Below, one piece after another: positions 6,875 through 7,005 of a stretch of DNA of 7,005 bases. The stretch comes from Bacteroidales bacterium (lineage in GTDB: Bacteria > Bacteroidota > Bacteroidia > Bacteroidales > JAAUTT01): NCBI GenBank assembly GCA_012031335.1, contig JAAUTT010000228.1, positions 1 through 7,005 of the forward strand, read 5' to 3'. The position numbers were made by a program, and so were the translations under genes. The notes beneath the pieces are model-generated. The model was not told where the DNA came from. It ran no database searches and saw nothing but the letters and a program-made list of their open reading frames with translations. Numbering within the stretch: the stretch's first letter is position 1; each line of letters starts with the position of its first letter.

Positions 6875-7005
6875 TTATTTTGCAACCGGAATTTTATATT
6901 TTGATGTTCTTTCAGGATTTCCAACAAATAAGTTGTTTACCCTTCCTGTTAAAGTGTCTAAATTACGCAATAATTTATTTCTTTAATCAAATTTCTTTTT
7001 AATTT
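6875..7005 (-). CDS. Probable 3' end of an unidentified gene, partial
   Basis: The last 35 codons before the stop at 6875-6877 read LLRNLDTLTGRVNNLF, then VGNPERTSKYKIPVAK, which looks like ordinary protein rather than random AT-rich translation. The frame is blocked upstream by a stop at 6983-6985. From 7005 another frame reads KLKRNLIKEI. One missing A near 6973-6976 would join the two as IKEIKLLRNLDTL. A strong terminator 24 bases after the stop supports a genuine gene end. I do not recognise the family, and too little is present to guess. It could also be non-coding. Confidence 0.42.

Noticed and set aside
1..7005. CRISPR arrays, insertion sequences, tRNA or rRNA genes
   Set aside because: No regular spaced repeats, transposase sequence, terminal inverted repeats, cloverleaf or rRNA-like sequence were seen.

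Overview
The window is part of a polysaccharide-utilisation-type locus from a member of the Bacteroidota. The evidence is a SusC-like TonB-dependent outer-membrane transporter followed by a SusD-like surface lipoprotein, preceded by a sigma-70 ECF factor and a FecR-type membrane anti-sigma factor, all in AT-rich DNA. The order or family cannot be fixed from this sequence alone. No complete gene lies on the plus strand.

Reading along the minus strand (high to low coordinates): 6875-7005 holds the probable 3' end of an unidentified gene, followed by an intrinsic terminator at 6823-6850. Next is a secreted SGNH/GDSL esterase (6015-6757) with its own terminator at 5967-5992. A 134-bp gap leads to the ECF sigma factor (5273-5833), then a 67-bp gap to the FecR-type anti-sigma factor (4100-5205). 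A 178-bp spacer (3922-4099) with two inverted repeats precedes susC-like (736-3921), then susD-like (1-735, running off the window).

By family knowledge, the SusC/SusD pair binds a glycan at the cell surface and imports its oligosaccharides. The anti-sigma factor holds the ECF factor inactive at the inner membrane until an envelope signal releases it to transcribe the transporter genes. The esterase could remove acyl groups from the glycan. Nothing in the window identifies the glycan. The SusC-like protein appears to lack the STN domain that would normally contact the anti-sigma factor.

The most notable observation is a set of single-base indels. Five can be reconstructed confidently and a sixth is likely, and they break susD (twice), the anti-sigma gene (twice), the esterase signal peptide and probably the edge gene. 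Several sit in short A/T runs. The 3.2-kb susC and the sigma gene are intact. Unpolished sequence is the simplest explanation, and decay or variation of the locus is the alternative. I found no clearly new biological system.
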